Position numbers and translations under genes: made by a program
Assembly: GCA_023213315.1 (NCBI GenBank)
Contig: JAKCPI010026206.1
Location: forward strand, 124,001 to 188,000
From: Euborellia annulipes
Taxonomy: Eukaryota; Arthropoda; Insecta; Dermaptera; Anisolabididae
Length of the DNA stretch: 64,000 bases
Direction of reading: 5' to 3'
The notes under the pieces: generated by a model
The model's database searches: none
What the model was told of the DNA's origin: nothing
Seen by the model: only the letters and a program-made list of their open reading frames with translations
Shown: positions 43,926 through 56,401 of the stretch, piece by piece
Position numbering within the stretch: the first letter of the stretch is position 1
Layout of the letters: the number at the start of each line of letters is the position of its first letter

Positions 43926-46900
43926 TTAAATATTAATAACACGTGATAATTTATGTACTCGATTGAGTAGCAAATCGCCTTGTTTGATGGTTGCCTGATA
44001 TTGGCAATTTTTACTATCAGGTCGATTAGTTTCAACAATTCCACCAACTTTGTCAACTTTACAATGCAATCGACCAGCGGCTATAAATCTACTCAATTCG
44101 GCATCAACAAATTCAACAGTCACGCCAAATGTTTCTGCCATATATTGAAGTGTCAACGAACGATATGATTCGAGCAATTGACTATACGCTAAAATACGCA
44201 TTTCGCGGACATAATATCGATAATGCGGATGTACAAATAGATCCTTTCGTAAATTGCCTTCAACTTTAGCCAAATGACGGAAGAAATCAGCATATTGACA
44301 ATTATACAGCGAGAACAAATATTGTTTGACATCAGGATTATTATGAAGCACTTCGAGGATTTCTGAACCTTTGACAACTTTATCCCGAAGTTCATTACGA
44401 GGCAGTGCAATCATTGATATATAAACGGTATAACGAACAAAAGTGTTATAATCCATCAATTCATAAGAGGTGAATGTCGAAATAGTATCCAAGAAGAAAT
44501 TAGCAGCTGCTTTAAAATCCCTAACGACAATACAGTACATGCCCTGGTACACTTTCAAACGATTACGCCGATCCCAATCACCGCCTTCCTCGATCAGACT
44601 AAAATACAGACAAACATTTTTTAGGATTAGAAAAATATATATAAATCTATTGTGAGTTACGAGATATACTGTATATATATTGGCTAAATACTTTTAAAAG
44701 ATGATTTTTGAATTTTAGGATCAAGCTTATAGCAAAATATTGTTCAATTTTGATTAATGGTGTGAACACAAACTCAAACCCAGTAACATCAATACAGATC
44801 TATTCTCTAAAAACAGACGTTAAAATTTTTAACATCATAAATTGTCTGTTAAACAGTAAAGTAATAACACTAGCGTAAATAACAAAAATGCTATTCTCTA
44901 AACCAAGTTTTAACAGCGACGTTAACATGTTGCTTTTATCTCAAAGATGTCAAAATCATAACCTTACTTTTAAAGGTTAAAGGCGCCATTTGTATGCATT
45001 AAATACGGCGTTAAACAGCTAGACATGACATAAATTTTTAACACTGTTAACGCTTTGGAGTTAAAGTTTTTGCTTACAGAATTTGAGACAAGGAGGTGTT
45101 AAAATGAATTAACACTGATTTCAGATGTTAAAAGTTGAAAATAAGATCTTCTGAGTTTGAAACTCAACCAAAATCAATAGATATATTTATAAAAGCAATT
45201 TATAATTTCAAAATCTAAAATAAATTTTCTTCCAAATAAACAAACAGAATAAAATTTCTTTTCTTGTTGGAATAATCCCAGATTAATTACTAATTCAAAA
45301 GATGAATTAGAGAAACTTTCCTTACCTTTTAGCTTTGTCAATATTTCTTGTTACGAGATCATGATCCAAATAGAAGAGTCCAATTCTTATATTATGGAAA
45401 ACAATATCAAGACGATGGCCTAAAGACACGGTTTTATCATACGATTGGCGGAAAGCGGTGAGGGATCCTTCCTGAAAAAGAAAATTATTTTATTAATAAT
45501 TATATTCATTACAATAACTCATGGATGGTGGATCTATAAATTATCGCCTCCGGGTCTGAAGATGGCCTAGAACAGTGGCCGAAACGTCAGTCTGGAACGG
45601 CAACAATAAAAGAAATAATTTTGGCTGCAAATGTCTTGAATTTTTTGTGCTGAATTGTATCTGAATTGTACCTGAAGAAGGCCACAGAATGAGTGGCCGA
45701 AACGTTTTAATTTTTACAAATAAACCACAGTTAAACCGAAAATCAAATTCTTTTACTAATTAATCTATTATATTTAATTGCATTACAATATTATAGAATT
45801 AGAAAATATTTTAATTTCCCTTAAAAGAATGATAGGTAAATGTGTTTGTTTGTTGTTCAAATTAAAGTGGGAGAGGTGAATTAATGATATCAGATCATAA
45901 TATAGAGCGATGCATAAGAAATATAATTGACTTAAAGGTCCCAGTAGTTAACGCCGACCCAGATCTCAATTTTTGTCAGCGAATAGCAGTCGGATGAGTT
46001 TTCTCGAATGGTTCAAATAAATGGTAATCCCAAGGTGAGAGGACAATATTTCTATAAATATGGCAACCATTGCCATTTAAGCCTTAAGCCCTTTAAGAAA
46101 TGTTTCACGTCAATCTCGGAAGTTCTTCACATATTTCAGGGTATTCAATTAGGCAAATATTTTTAATGCATCACTAATTTTCCTCTTTACTGATATAATT
46201 AGCTAATTCTTCAAAGCCTCCAAAATTAGTATTGGACCAAAAACGCCTCCTTAGGTATTTCAATTTCCAAAGGTGGGCGGTTCTGCTCCTATTAGGTTCC
46301 ATTGCATTAAATAAATATATAAGCAAATGTGTAACAAATTATTGGTCTCAAAACAAAAATTTGAGTTTGTTTTACTCTGAGAGCGAAAAACAACTTGAGT
46401 TATGTTGAGAGATTTCATCTCAGTAAAGTGACTGGGCCAATCATCTGTTATGGAAGCAGAGGCAGCCAAAAAATAAAATACTCTGAATGTTTAACCAATC
46501 AACCGGAGACGTTTCGGTTTATTTATTATAAACCATCTTCAGTCCTTTAATTGGTATATTTATGCTCAGAGTTAGTCAGGTGATAATTATACATTGTTGT
46601 AAAATAGAATACTATTGTCTATGTATGTATATAATGAAATTTGGGCTTTGATGATATATTTGAAACTCATACAAATAACCATCAAATTCATCAAAGCCCA
46701 AATTTTCATTATATATATACATAGACAATAGTATTCTATTTTACAACAATGTATATTAATTATCACCTGACTAACTCTGAGCATAAATATACCAATTAAA
46801 GGACTGAAGATGGTTTATAATAAATAAACCGAAACGTCTCCGGCTGATTGGTTAAACATTCAGAGTATTTTATTTTTTGGCTGCCTCTGCTTCCATATCT

Positions 46901-48141
46901 CCTTTGATCATACACAGGCACTACTTACATCTCACTCATCTGTTGTTCAAGACATACTGAATCATCATCAGTACAAAAGACTTGGAAAAGAGATTGCTAT
47001 CACAAAGAAGAAACTACTTTTAATTGTCAGACACAATTTTCATGCACCATTCGTGCATCTTGGTTTAAAGTCAAGTCATTAACAAAGTTCTTGTATGAAA
47101 AAAAATTTTGCAAAACTTGCAATATCATCCGGAAAGTGTCTAGGTATATTTTATGATTGCTAGAGAAATTGTCAAAGTAAAGAAAATGTGCTTAACACCA
47201 AAGGGGCGTCTTATCGAGGGACCCATCAAAATGACACTTTGATGACAAAATAAAACTAAATTATTGAAGCTTGAATGATTTGTTAACATATTTTTTTTTA
47301 CTGAGATCTATTTGGGTCTAATAAATTTCACAACTCTGTATATGTATTTAAAGAATGAACAACGTAGGGCGTGTCTGGTGACCATCATATGGTTTTAATT
47401 ACAGTTAACTTAACAATACTAAAATAACTATATATTACTTTATCTCCAATTAGACATAAATATTCAGCTTTTTTGAGATTAGCCTCCCGGACTTCCATTT
47501 CGCCGTGATTTTTCTCTGCATCTTGAATAGCAGCATCCAATTCTTTAATTTTTTCTTCGTTTGATGTTTTCATTGTAGTTAGAAGATTTTTATCAACTAC
47601 CCAGCCAAGATCTTTGCATACTTCTGTATACCAAGGAGCCATATCTAAAAAATATTATTTTAATTAATAAAATATCATGAAATAAGTTATATTAAATTAT
47701 ATCGGTGGCGTTTGTCTACACCTAACACATTACTGTATAAAATAAGATACTAGCTTATTCAAATATATAAATACTTAAATATTAAACCGAAATAAATATT
47801 TAATAAATTACTTTTTAATAAAAAAAGCTTTATGGAATGTGAGTGACATGATAAAGCAAAATTTGAGGTTAGAAATATGATTTAATATCTTGAGATAGAA
47901 ATATATAATTAATAATTTTTTAAATTTATAATTTTATAGTTGATTAATAAACAATTTATTGAATTATTATTAATATTTAAATAAAAAAAAACTTACTATT
48001 TGTTTTAATTGCATCCATGAGTTTGGTTTTCATATTTTCATCATTCTTAAGCTCAGGTAGAGATAAAAGAAATTTCCATTGGGCGTATTCCAAATTGGGA
48101 TTTTTCTCCAATCCATCTTCTTCTAAATTTTCCAAAGGCAT
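43926..48141 (-). CDS. PSMD6: 26S proteasome regulatory subunit Rpn7 / PSMD6
   Basis: This subunit of the 19S lid helps position the deubiquitinase subunit and holds the lid together through its PCI domain. There are four exons on the minus strand: 47997-48141 (starts [15 protein letters not shown]), 47439-47644 ([14 protein letters not shown]), 45326-45471 ([20 protein letters not shown]) and 43926-44598 ([18 protein letters not shown] to the end LSRVINI). Splice phases close exactly to 390 codons including TAA, giving 389 aa, the same length as human PSMD6, with high similarity throughout. The PCI domain lies in the last exon (around [15 protein letters not shown]). A reversed AATAAA (43871-43876) lies 50 bp past the stop. 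Introns hold hammerhead fold-backs. The gene is convergent with ADCY10. Confidence 0.97.
45546..45600 (+). ncRNA. Candidate hammerhead motif (solo arm)
   Basis: CTGAAGA (45555), helix II ggcc/ggcc with a 7-nt loop, GAAA, CGTC (45588) are all present. Helix I support is weak. It lies on the strand opposite to PSMD6. Confidence 0.55.
45662..45725 (+). ncRNA. Candidate hammerhead motif of a second family
   Basis: CTGAAGA (45672), a perfect helix II ggccac/gtggcc with a 7-nt loop, GAAA, CGTT are present. Helix I can use ttgta/tacaa. The sequence continues as the uninterrupted relative of the element at 36445-36970. Confidence 0.6.
46449..46898. repeat. 450-bp near-perfect palindrome carrying two intact hammerheads
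   Basis: The end 'tatggaagcagaggcagcc' is mirrored at 46877-46897, and arm identity continues almost to the centre near 46670. Each arm holds the same full hammerhead motif, minus strand at 46493-46555 and plus strand at 46791-46853. The element lies in PSMD6 intron 2, with the minus-strand copy in the sense of the PSMD6 transcript. Confidence 0.9.
46791..46853 (+). ncRNA. Candidate type I hammerhead ribozyme, best preserved
   Basis: Helix I: 'ccaat' pairs 'attgg' and 'gga' pairs 'tcc', separated by internal loops. The core CTGAAGA is at 46804-46810. Helix II: 'ggtttat' pairs 'ataaacc' with loop aataa. GAAA follows, then the palindromic ACGT and C17 at 46838. The minus-strand twin is at 46493-46555. 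Confidence 0.8.
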
Positions 48142-50369
48142 TTTATATTAAATTGACAAAATAAATTAAATTATTTAAGGATAATGAACTTGTTCAATGG
48201 CTGATGCTTTTTTGCTCTGTCATTTGGATGAGGCGAGATTAGTTCGAAATGATGGTCGTCAGATGGCAGCACCGTCCAAAGAGTTTCGGAGAATTTAGTT
48301 AGCTAAGGTGACACTAGGGAGAGCTAGTATCGACTAAAACTCTGTAGATTTGGTTGCCTAGATTTGCGGCGCTTTCCCAGGGTGATCAGAGAGGAACCAG
48401 AAATAAAATATAATAAATGAAAAAAAAAATAAAATAAAATAAAAAAAAAAAAACGAAATAATTTCTTTTATTCTATTCTGCACTATCTTCTGAATTAAAT
48501 TAAACCCCTTTTATTCTTTTCACTTTTATTCAAGACTTATTTATTTGAATCAGATATTAATATTCCACTTCGACTTTAAATTTTGTCTATATAATTATTT
48601 TTCTGATTTTGAGGCTATTTTCTATTTATATTCATGATGAAAAGGCAGCCAACAATAAAACAAAATTTCAATTTTCTCTGTCGACGTTTCGAACGCTCAT
48701 TGCGTTCATCACCTCAGGCGCATCTAGCCCTTGGCGCCCCTTGAAAAAACGCCGCTGCCCCCCCCCCCCTCCGAAATGTTAAAAATGTCCCCATGGAGCA
48801 CTTTGAAAAATCAAAAGTTATATTGACCTACATTTTAAAATATGTTTATAAAGGAGTTGAGGGTAAATATTTCAAAATGAGTTCGGCCTCCCCACCCCAA
48901 AAAGTAATTATAAATACTCCCCTGCTTGCCATTTTTACCAGATGTAGCTAGTTCATTTCAATTGAATTGGCTACCAATCAATTTATATAAATAGAGACGG
49001 GGTCTAAATGGACTCAGATGCCGAAAAAGAGTTTTAAAAAGTCTAATGTTGCGGGGCCCCTAAAAAGCGCGGGGCCCATAGGCGATCGCCTATTCTGCAT
49101 TGTGGCTAATCCAAGTGTAATCGCTATTTTCTATTTAATTTATAAGATCCGTTTTAATTTGGTTTCTATTATTCCAAATTTTTTAAAACTAAAACAGGTT
49201 TTTAAAATCTAGGATAAACTTGTTTTTAATAATAAATCTATGACATATTTGATATAGGCCTACACTAGAAGACTAAGAAATTAAAAATTACTTTCTCTAA
49301 TAATTTCACTTTGGACTAAAAAAACAACGAGCTTATTTGTCAAAAGAGGAAAATCTCAAATTCTTTCTATTTGTTTCGTTTAATTAATAGATATCTGGAG
49401 CGCCTTAAGGATATAAGATCCGATAATTTATTCGGAAAAGGAAAAATTTCAAGATTGGAGGAGTGATGAGAAAATGGGTTCTAAATAGCAATGAATAAAA
49501 GATATTAGTGATGTTTTTTCTTTTAATTAACAAGAATAAAACTAAAAAATATAATTGGTCTTTATAATACAGTAAATAATATAAAATATAACTATACTAC
49601 AACAAGTAGGTGACATAGGCGCCGGAACTGGGGGGGGGGCAAGGGTACATTGCCCCCCTGGCATCCTATAAGGGGGGGGGCAGAGGGGGACAATGTCTTC
49701 TTTTATTTCATTTATTTTTAAAAATGATATATTTTTACTTTTGAAAAATAAAATCTTCTAAATTAAAAAAAATTTAAAGAGTAAGAAATTCATTTTTTTA
49801 ATTTTTTAAAATTTTTGATAAAATCTCTAGCAAATTTTTTAAAATATTAATTTTATTAAAATTGTGATTTTATTTAAAATTTTTAAAGTTTTTAGTAGAT
49901 TTGTTTTTGTTTTATACTATTTGAACATATTAAATTATTTTAATTTTCTAAAAAAAAATTTTTTGCCCCCCCCCCCCCCTGATTCAAATTCGTTCCGGCG
50001 CCCCTGGTAGGTGATATATATTTAATTAATAATACTATATTAATAAGGTACTTTATTGCTTTTAAATAATTAGTCTATATTATTATTATTATTGAAATTT
50101 ACAATAAAAATAAAATTTCTAAATTTTATAAGATATATATACAAATTTACTATACATTAAATAACAGAGGTACATTTATAAAAAGTTCAACATTTAAAAA
50201 ATAACAATTATTTATACAAAAAAAAAAAAATAGTTTTGTACCAAGAGCAATTTCATTAATGCGCATGCGCAATGCTTTTGGTACTGTTCAGCTATCACAG
50301 AGCTATTATTGCACATGATTCTTGAGACGGTGCTTTTTTTTCTACATAAAGAAAAATAATAATAATAAA
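48142..50369. other. Intergenic region between PSMD6 and PLA2
   Basis: It includes the PSMD6 promoter side (48142-48400, with 'agatggcagca' at about 48261), a hammerhead-like solo arm on the minus strand at 48675-48722 (TGATGA, gaacgc/gcgttc, GAAA, CGTC, with core C replaced by G) and a hAT-type element at 49614-50006. I see no gene. Confidence 0.6.
49614..50006. mobile_element. hAT-type mini-element, 393 bp, perfect 8-bp TSD
   Basis: The ends 'cataggcgccggaac' and 'gttccggcgcccctg' are flanked by 'gtaggtga' at 49606-49613 and 50007-50014. The body is AT-rich. A truncated relative lies at 8333. Confidence 0.93.
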
Positions 50370-52766
50370 CTAGGAGTTGCGAAAGGGTCGTGTTATTGAG
50401 GACAAAAATCCTCCGAGATAACGAATAAACTTTTCTGCTGTCCGATATGGCGGCGGAGAGAGAAAAGTTGACTGGCAACTAAAAAATTAAATAAATAAAT
50501 AATCAAAACGAATTATGAATCCAAGTTAAAAAATAAAACGCAATGGCGGTTTACCTGTAATCCCTTTCGAAACATCTATCCTCTATACATTGAAGCCCTC
50601 CGAGATTGAAATAGAGACTTCCAACGGTGTCTGCGGAATTTGAATTCGCAGCATACAGACACTGACGCAATTTCTCGTCACACATGCAATGCGATCTATA
50701 AAAAAAAAAAAAAATGTTTTAGATCGGGTGTCCAGAGTTGGGCAGTATCCCCATACAAGTATCTAAAAGAGATACACAAAATCACTTTAATGAGTATCTT
50801 GTAATCTTTTAGATACTTAAAAATACTTTAGATACTTAAAAATTCGTACCTTCTACTTCAAAAAGTAAAAAGTTAAAATTCCTCGTATGAAAATAAATTT
50901 TAATTTATTTGACCCTTCTTACTATTATAAAATTTTCCATTTGCTTAATTAAAAGAAATATTTATTTCATATATCGGTTAGATTTAGTACTTAAAATTAT
51001 TTTATCATTGGAAGTAATTTAGATAAAGAAGTAAATATAAATTTTAAAATGTTAAATGGGTCTTGGATTTTTTTTTTTGAGTTGACATTTATTTATTTCC
51101 CTTAATATTTTATTTTTGTCTTAGATTTTGATTAATTAGTGAGACAAGAGTAAAGAAGAAGTTATGTTTGAGCTTACATTGTGACGGGAGAGTGATTGCA
51201 GAGATTGTCGTGGCAGCTGCCTGGGGGTAAGCTCACTGGACAGTGATCGTGTTCCCGGCAACAGCGATCCACCGGCTCATTCCAGCCCAGATCGTCATAA
51301 CTCGAGGCTGAACTACCAGCTCCGCACCATTTTGTTCCTGAAACAATTAGAAAAATCTAACTTAAGGTTGTTCGGATAGTACCCCGTAAGTCATTATAGA
51401 AACTAATTTTTTTTTTTAATAAAATGAAAAATTTGAATGCCAAAATTCCTTATTATAATTTAGTCGTGACCTATCATAGTTTATAAGTGTATTAAGTTAA
51501 TAATTTAATTACCAAAAATAATAAATGAATGACTTTTGACTTGAGCAGTTTTTCACGTAATATAGATCTGGCAACATTGCATTTATCAGCTGTTTATTTT
51601 AAATCTTAAAAGCCTTCAATTTTATTTTATTTAATATATTACAATGATTAATGCAAATCAGTTTAAACACAATGGACGATTTGCGAGAAAAAATATCGTA
51701 AAATGGAAAAAAAAAAAGTAACTGACAGCTAGAAAAGACAATTATGTTATGCGACGTTGCCGGACAGGTCTCGCTCTCAAATCTTCCTTATTTTTAAATA
51801 TTGGCGACTGTCATTTTGGAGAATTTTTTGACTTTCTTGTTAAAATATCTTTAAAAGCGGACGGCAGAAACTTTTGATTTTATTTTTAACGTATTCCTCG
51901 GATGTGAATTAATAAAATGTAAGTTTTTTTGTTTTTGTATCTGATGCAGAGGTGGCTATATAATTCGATATGTGTGCGTTTCGTAGACATTCCCCATAGA
52001 CTACATGTTAAATTTCATTTTTTTAAATTAATTACACGATAACCCTGAGTCAGTTCTGCTTCAAAATTTTATTTTATACGTATGTGCTAGTGATTAATAA
52101 CATATTAAAAAATTAGCTTTTAACCTAACAAAGTGCTTTAATGTCCGAACAACCTTAACTGCGCATGTTTAATGTATTATTGATGTATGCAATGAACTGT
52201 GCATATTAAAAGATGAAAATTCCTATTAAATTAAATTTTTTTATTAAGAGCTGTTAAAGAAAGAGAAGATATTATGCTAAAAAGAAAATTACCTGGAAAT
52301 ATTAGCGTATGATTTAAAAAATTTCCAAATCCATATGGTGGTTGATATTGTTTGGATGGATCGTCGGAATTATATCTCTGATAACAACTATATACCATAT
52401 CTTCAAGCAACACTGAATTCATATATTGAATATCTCTGGGATTATTTCTTACAATGTCTGCTATTTGCCTCCTAGAAAAAAAAAAGAAATTGTTTTTTAT
52501 TTTCGATTTCTTTGAAGCGGATAAGGAGCTAAATAGCACGTTAACCCCTACACCAAGTCCCGAGGGCTTGACTTAAGATGGATGAATGAATGAAATTTTA
52601 AAGGAAGGGAGAGTCTTTTATTTGGCTGCCTCGCTTATTACCTGTCATCGATGACTTGACAGGCCATATCTCGATTTTCAATAGCCAGCATCCAGTTTTG
52701 TTGCCTGTCGGTGAAATATGTCCTGGAGAGGGACAAATCGACCAGCATCAACAAAGACAAGGCAAT
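50370..52766 (-). CDS. Secreted group III phospholipase A2 (5' exon missing)
   Basis: The enzyme hydrolyses the sn-2 ester of phospholipids using calcium. Minus-strand exons: 52642-52766 (hydrophobic IALSLLMLVDLSLS, likely a signal peptide core, then a pro-region), 52293-52471, 51178-51337 (calcium loop WCGAG and active-site CCREHDHC with the His-Asp pair), 50555-50695 (HCMCDEKLRQC, YFNLGG) and a putative last exon 50370-50478 ending in TAG. Phases agree throughout. The WCG, CCxxHDxC and CxCDxxxxxC pattern is that of bee-venom-type group III enzymes, which are also ordinary secreted enzymes in non-venomous arthropods; nothing here shows a toxin role. No start codon is assured: the exon carrying it should lie above 52766, perhaps beyond the window. 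An alternative acceptor for the last exon (after 'ccag') changes the tail. Confidence 0.9.
52535..52572 (-). repeat. SINE head fragment
   Basis: The minus strand reads 'ccctcgggacttggtgtagg' then 'ggttaacgtgct', the first part of the SINE head only. It sits in the PLA2 intron. Confidence 0.6.
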
Positions 52767-53689
52767 CTGCAAGAGAAGAAAAAATTTATAAATTAATTAC
52801 AAATATTAGTCTATATATTAAGGGGTTTCAGGAGTAGATGTTACGCTTGTTTTTCCCTATAAATGTGTCTTAAAAAGCAAGCCAAAAAAAACACCTATTA
52901 CGAAAATTTGCCAAGAGATGTCAGAGTAGTAGCTAATAATTTAATGCATTTGGTTGATTTTCATTGATCTTTTAACAATAAATGTTAATATATTATGTAT
53001 CTTTTAAAAGCATATAAATATATAAATATAGGCCAGATAAAGGCTAATACTATATCGGCTGTTAGACTAGCCTGCCATCTTTTGGGAGAGTGCTGAACTA
53101 TTTGACACATCATTTTTAAATATATCTACCAATCTTATTTTAAAAATTTCTTAATTAATATGTGATTAATAATAACAATAAATTCATTTTTAAATTTAAA
53201 AAAAAAAAAAAATTAAAGATTATTGGGAGGGACTGATTGTTTTTTTTTTTTGTATTTGCTTGATAACAAAAAAAATGAATTACGATAATTTTTTTAATAA
53301 GTTAATAAAGAAATTATAACTCTCTGTCCAAAATTTATTTCATTTGAATTGACTACAAATCATTTTAAATAATTAGAGATGAGGTCTAAATAGCCTTAGA
53401 TGCCGAAAAAGTCCTTAATAAAAAAAAAAAAAAAAGAAACGTTGATTGCCTATCGACAGGCGTATTTCAATTTTTATTCATTTGTAATCATAAATGTTTT
53501 TTTAATTATAGGCTAACAAGTAAGTCAATTGTCTTAAGTAGGCCTAGGTTAGAATAAAAGTTTTAAGAAATTTATCAATGCATTTTACAAAATCATAAAA
53601 ATGTTAAGCAGGTTGCTTGTTAACAGGCGTATTTTTAATTTTTCGATTTTGTCCTCATATCTTTTTTTCCCGGGGAGCTTGGCAACGGA

Positions 53690-53805
53690 GAAGAGGAACA
53701 GTCAGCACAATCGTTGCAGTTAAGCAATGCCAAGCGCGGCGAAAGCTCGGGATTGGTGATCCCGAGCAATCAGCGTGTAGAACGCCCCCCGGTAGCCATC
53801 GGCAC
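53690..53805 (+). repeat. 5S-rRNA-like sequence (possible 5S-derived SINE or pseudogene)
   Basis: 'gcagttaagcaatgccaagc' resembles the 5S A-box/core 'gttaagcaacg...gcgcgg', followed by 'gggattggtgatcccgag' where 5S rRNA has 'ggatgggtgacc'. The 5' half of 5S is not recognisable. It could be the head of a SINE3-like element. Confidence 0.4.
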
Positions 53806-54689
53806 TAATGTATGTAAATTATTTAAATAAAATTAATAACTCTTAATGGCCTCCGTAACCGAAAATGTTTTTTTTTTTTAATTTAAAAAAATATCTTTTT
53901 TTTTATAGAGGTGTCTTATAAAAAATGTATAGGAAATTACAACAATTCGTATAAAACAACATTAATATAAAAAAAGCATATCAATACAAATAAATTTTAG
54001 GAAGTTTGTTCTTAGAAAACAATCAAACGCATTGTTTATTTCAAAAATTTCGGAATGGCAAATTAATTTTAATAAAAATGTACAGATAGAGTTATCGTTT
54101 TGAAAAATAATAAAACAAAAAAAGGCAACTCGCAAAATATTATATAAGTAAATAAACTAAACGATATATCAATGTCTAATTATTAATCTTATAAATGGGC
54201 AAAGACAAATTAACTTGCAAATAATATATCAAATTTGTAAAAAAAGAGCAATTAGAATATCCTTGAAGAGAAAAAATCAGGCCAGGTCATTTAACTCAAG
54301 GTTCTTTTATAATAGAGCTACTTCAATCAGAGAATTTTTTTCTAATTGAATAATTAATATCATACTTATATATATAAAAAAAAATAATTCTCCCAATTTC
54401 TTCATTATATAAGTTAAATAAGTTTTGAAAAATATCTGAAATAATAGATAATTGATCATTTATAAAATGAGACCGGGAGAAAAGAAAAATTGTATTTAAA
54501 TTTGTATTGTGTTTGTTGGACCTAGCCACCGAGGACTGGAGCCTCTAAGCGGGTCGTAATAAATTTATTTATTTATTAAAATTCAGCTCAAACGATAAGA
54601 TAATTTTTTTTTCTTCAATAAAATTCGGATATTTTCTTTTTTCAGCTGTCAAGCAAAATTTTTTTTGAACGTTAAAAACAATTAGATCT

Positions 54690-55260
54690 AAATCAAAAAA
54701 TCTGGTGTGACTAGTCACACAGCACACAACCTTCTCTTATCTTTAGTAAGATTTTGTAAAATTTATAGACATGGGAAAATATTTATTTTGTTACCATGGC
54801 AACCATTTCTCCTATATTTCCTATCATGTACAAGAGTAAAGTGTGCTTTAAAAAATTTCAAAGGCAAAATGAGAATATACAATTTAAAGAGCATCTAAAA
54901 AACAATTGATTTATGAATTTTAATCAAAAACGTTGAAGCGAATTTGGAGAAAATCGAAAAAAAACTAAAAAAGTACATCAGTAAAGTATTAGTACTTTTT
55001 AGAAGATTTTGTTTAAAAGCTTTGTGTCAAGTCCCAGGAAGGTGACTAACTTAAATATAAAATATCAACTTCCTAGCTCTTCTCTTCCTTGAGATATTGT
55101 GTTCACAGACAGATCATGGAGACATTTGGACTCAGGGGACCACAAAACTTGTATATCCATCAAAATCCCGACATCAAATTTTTTATATGAATCCAATACT
55201 TTCTCTATATAGGCCTATATATATTTCATATAGGCCTATATAGGTAAGAGATAGTAAAAA
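54690..55260 (-). repeat. Copy of the 'tctggtgtgac' repeat family
   Basis: It contains the hairpin fragment (54697), 'ccatggcaacc', 'tcagtaaagtattagtac', and ends at 'ccaatactttctctatat' (55192-55210), the same order as at 4640-5640. Confidence 0.75.
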
Positions 55261-55737
55261 TATATATGGATAATCATTTATTCAGCTCTGGATCAATTAT
55301 AATTGATCCAAGGCCAAAAGGTTTTAAAGGAAAAAAATCAAATTTTAATTTTTGATTTTGTCGTTTATATGGATAAGCGTTAATTAGACCTTTAATTGGG
55401 ATGCTGAATGATCTGTCGTGTTAACGAGCTCCATAGTTCGTTGATGACCCTCACCTTGACACAAAACGTGACATCCGCCCGGAAGAAGAAAACGAAAGGA
55501 AAGCGATGGAATTTTGATAGAGAAAATGTTTACGAATGAGAATCAAAATAAAATTAAAAAATAGATAACAAAAATTGCTGATAGTTGGGTCATTTGGTTC
55601 ATAGATGGTGGATGTCTATTATAATAATAATGTATTTATTAGAATATTAAAATTTTAATAATATCAACTAGGCCAGGAAATTCTTTTATATTTTGATATA
55701 AATTTTTGAGGAGGCGATTGACCGAGGGGATCAAGCA

Positions 55738-56124
55738 GTTAAGGTGCGCGTCTCGGGGTGCTAATTTTGGGAGATTGCGACCACAATTTTGAAGCTATCG
55801 ACCTCAAATTTTTTTAAAATTAAAGCTATTTAAAATATCTACAACTTATAGAAGCCCTTTTTTTGATTTTCGAAAAAATAAATTTTTTTTTTAGATTAAT
55901 CGCATTAAATAAAAGATATTTTTAAAAAATTCGCTCTATATCTTATAGATAATTAAATTAGTAATCATTGTGTTAAAAAATAATTAATTTTTTATCCTTA
56001 ATTAATTAGCTGGGATCTTTCAAATGAAATGTCCCTATGGGAAAAACTAACGCCATCTCTTGCCGCTTAGAGTAACTCGGTAGTGAATCAACTTCTAACG
56101 GCTTTTCGAGACGCCCACCTTAAT
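55738..56124. repeat. Short TIR element, 'ttaaggtgcgcgtctcg' ends
   Basis: The left 'ttaaggtgcgcgtctcgg' is mirrored by 'cgagacgcccaccttaa' on the right. The interior is AT-rich, without an ORF. Target duplication is not clear. Confidence 0.55.
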
Positions 56125-56401
56125 CTTATAATGAACAGCTAGTTGTCATTTGGGTTGCCTAACTCCCAGCAAGCGAAAGCGAATAAATTTATACACCCCT
56201 GTATTGAAATTTGTTTAATTTTTATTTAATTATTTTGTTCTAAGAGAGTAAGAACTTAGAACTGCAATTTATTTGATCAAAAAATGAATTTTTTCACTTA
56301 ATTCCTACTTTTTTTTCTTTACAAAATTAACTGGCTTGAAATTTTCCTCTGAATTATAAATACTTCTCTCATAGGTGGAAACTATCTATCTAAAAGATTT
56401 A

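Noticed and set aside
55440..55520. Candidate first exon of the phospholipase A2 gene (donor ggtgag on the minus strand)
   Set aside because: The frame in the required phase runs into a stop before any ATG.
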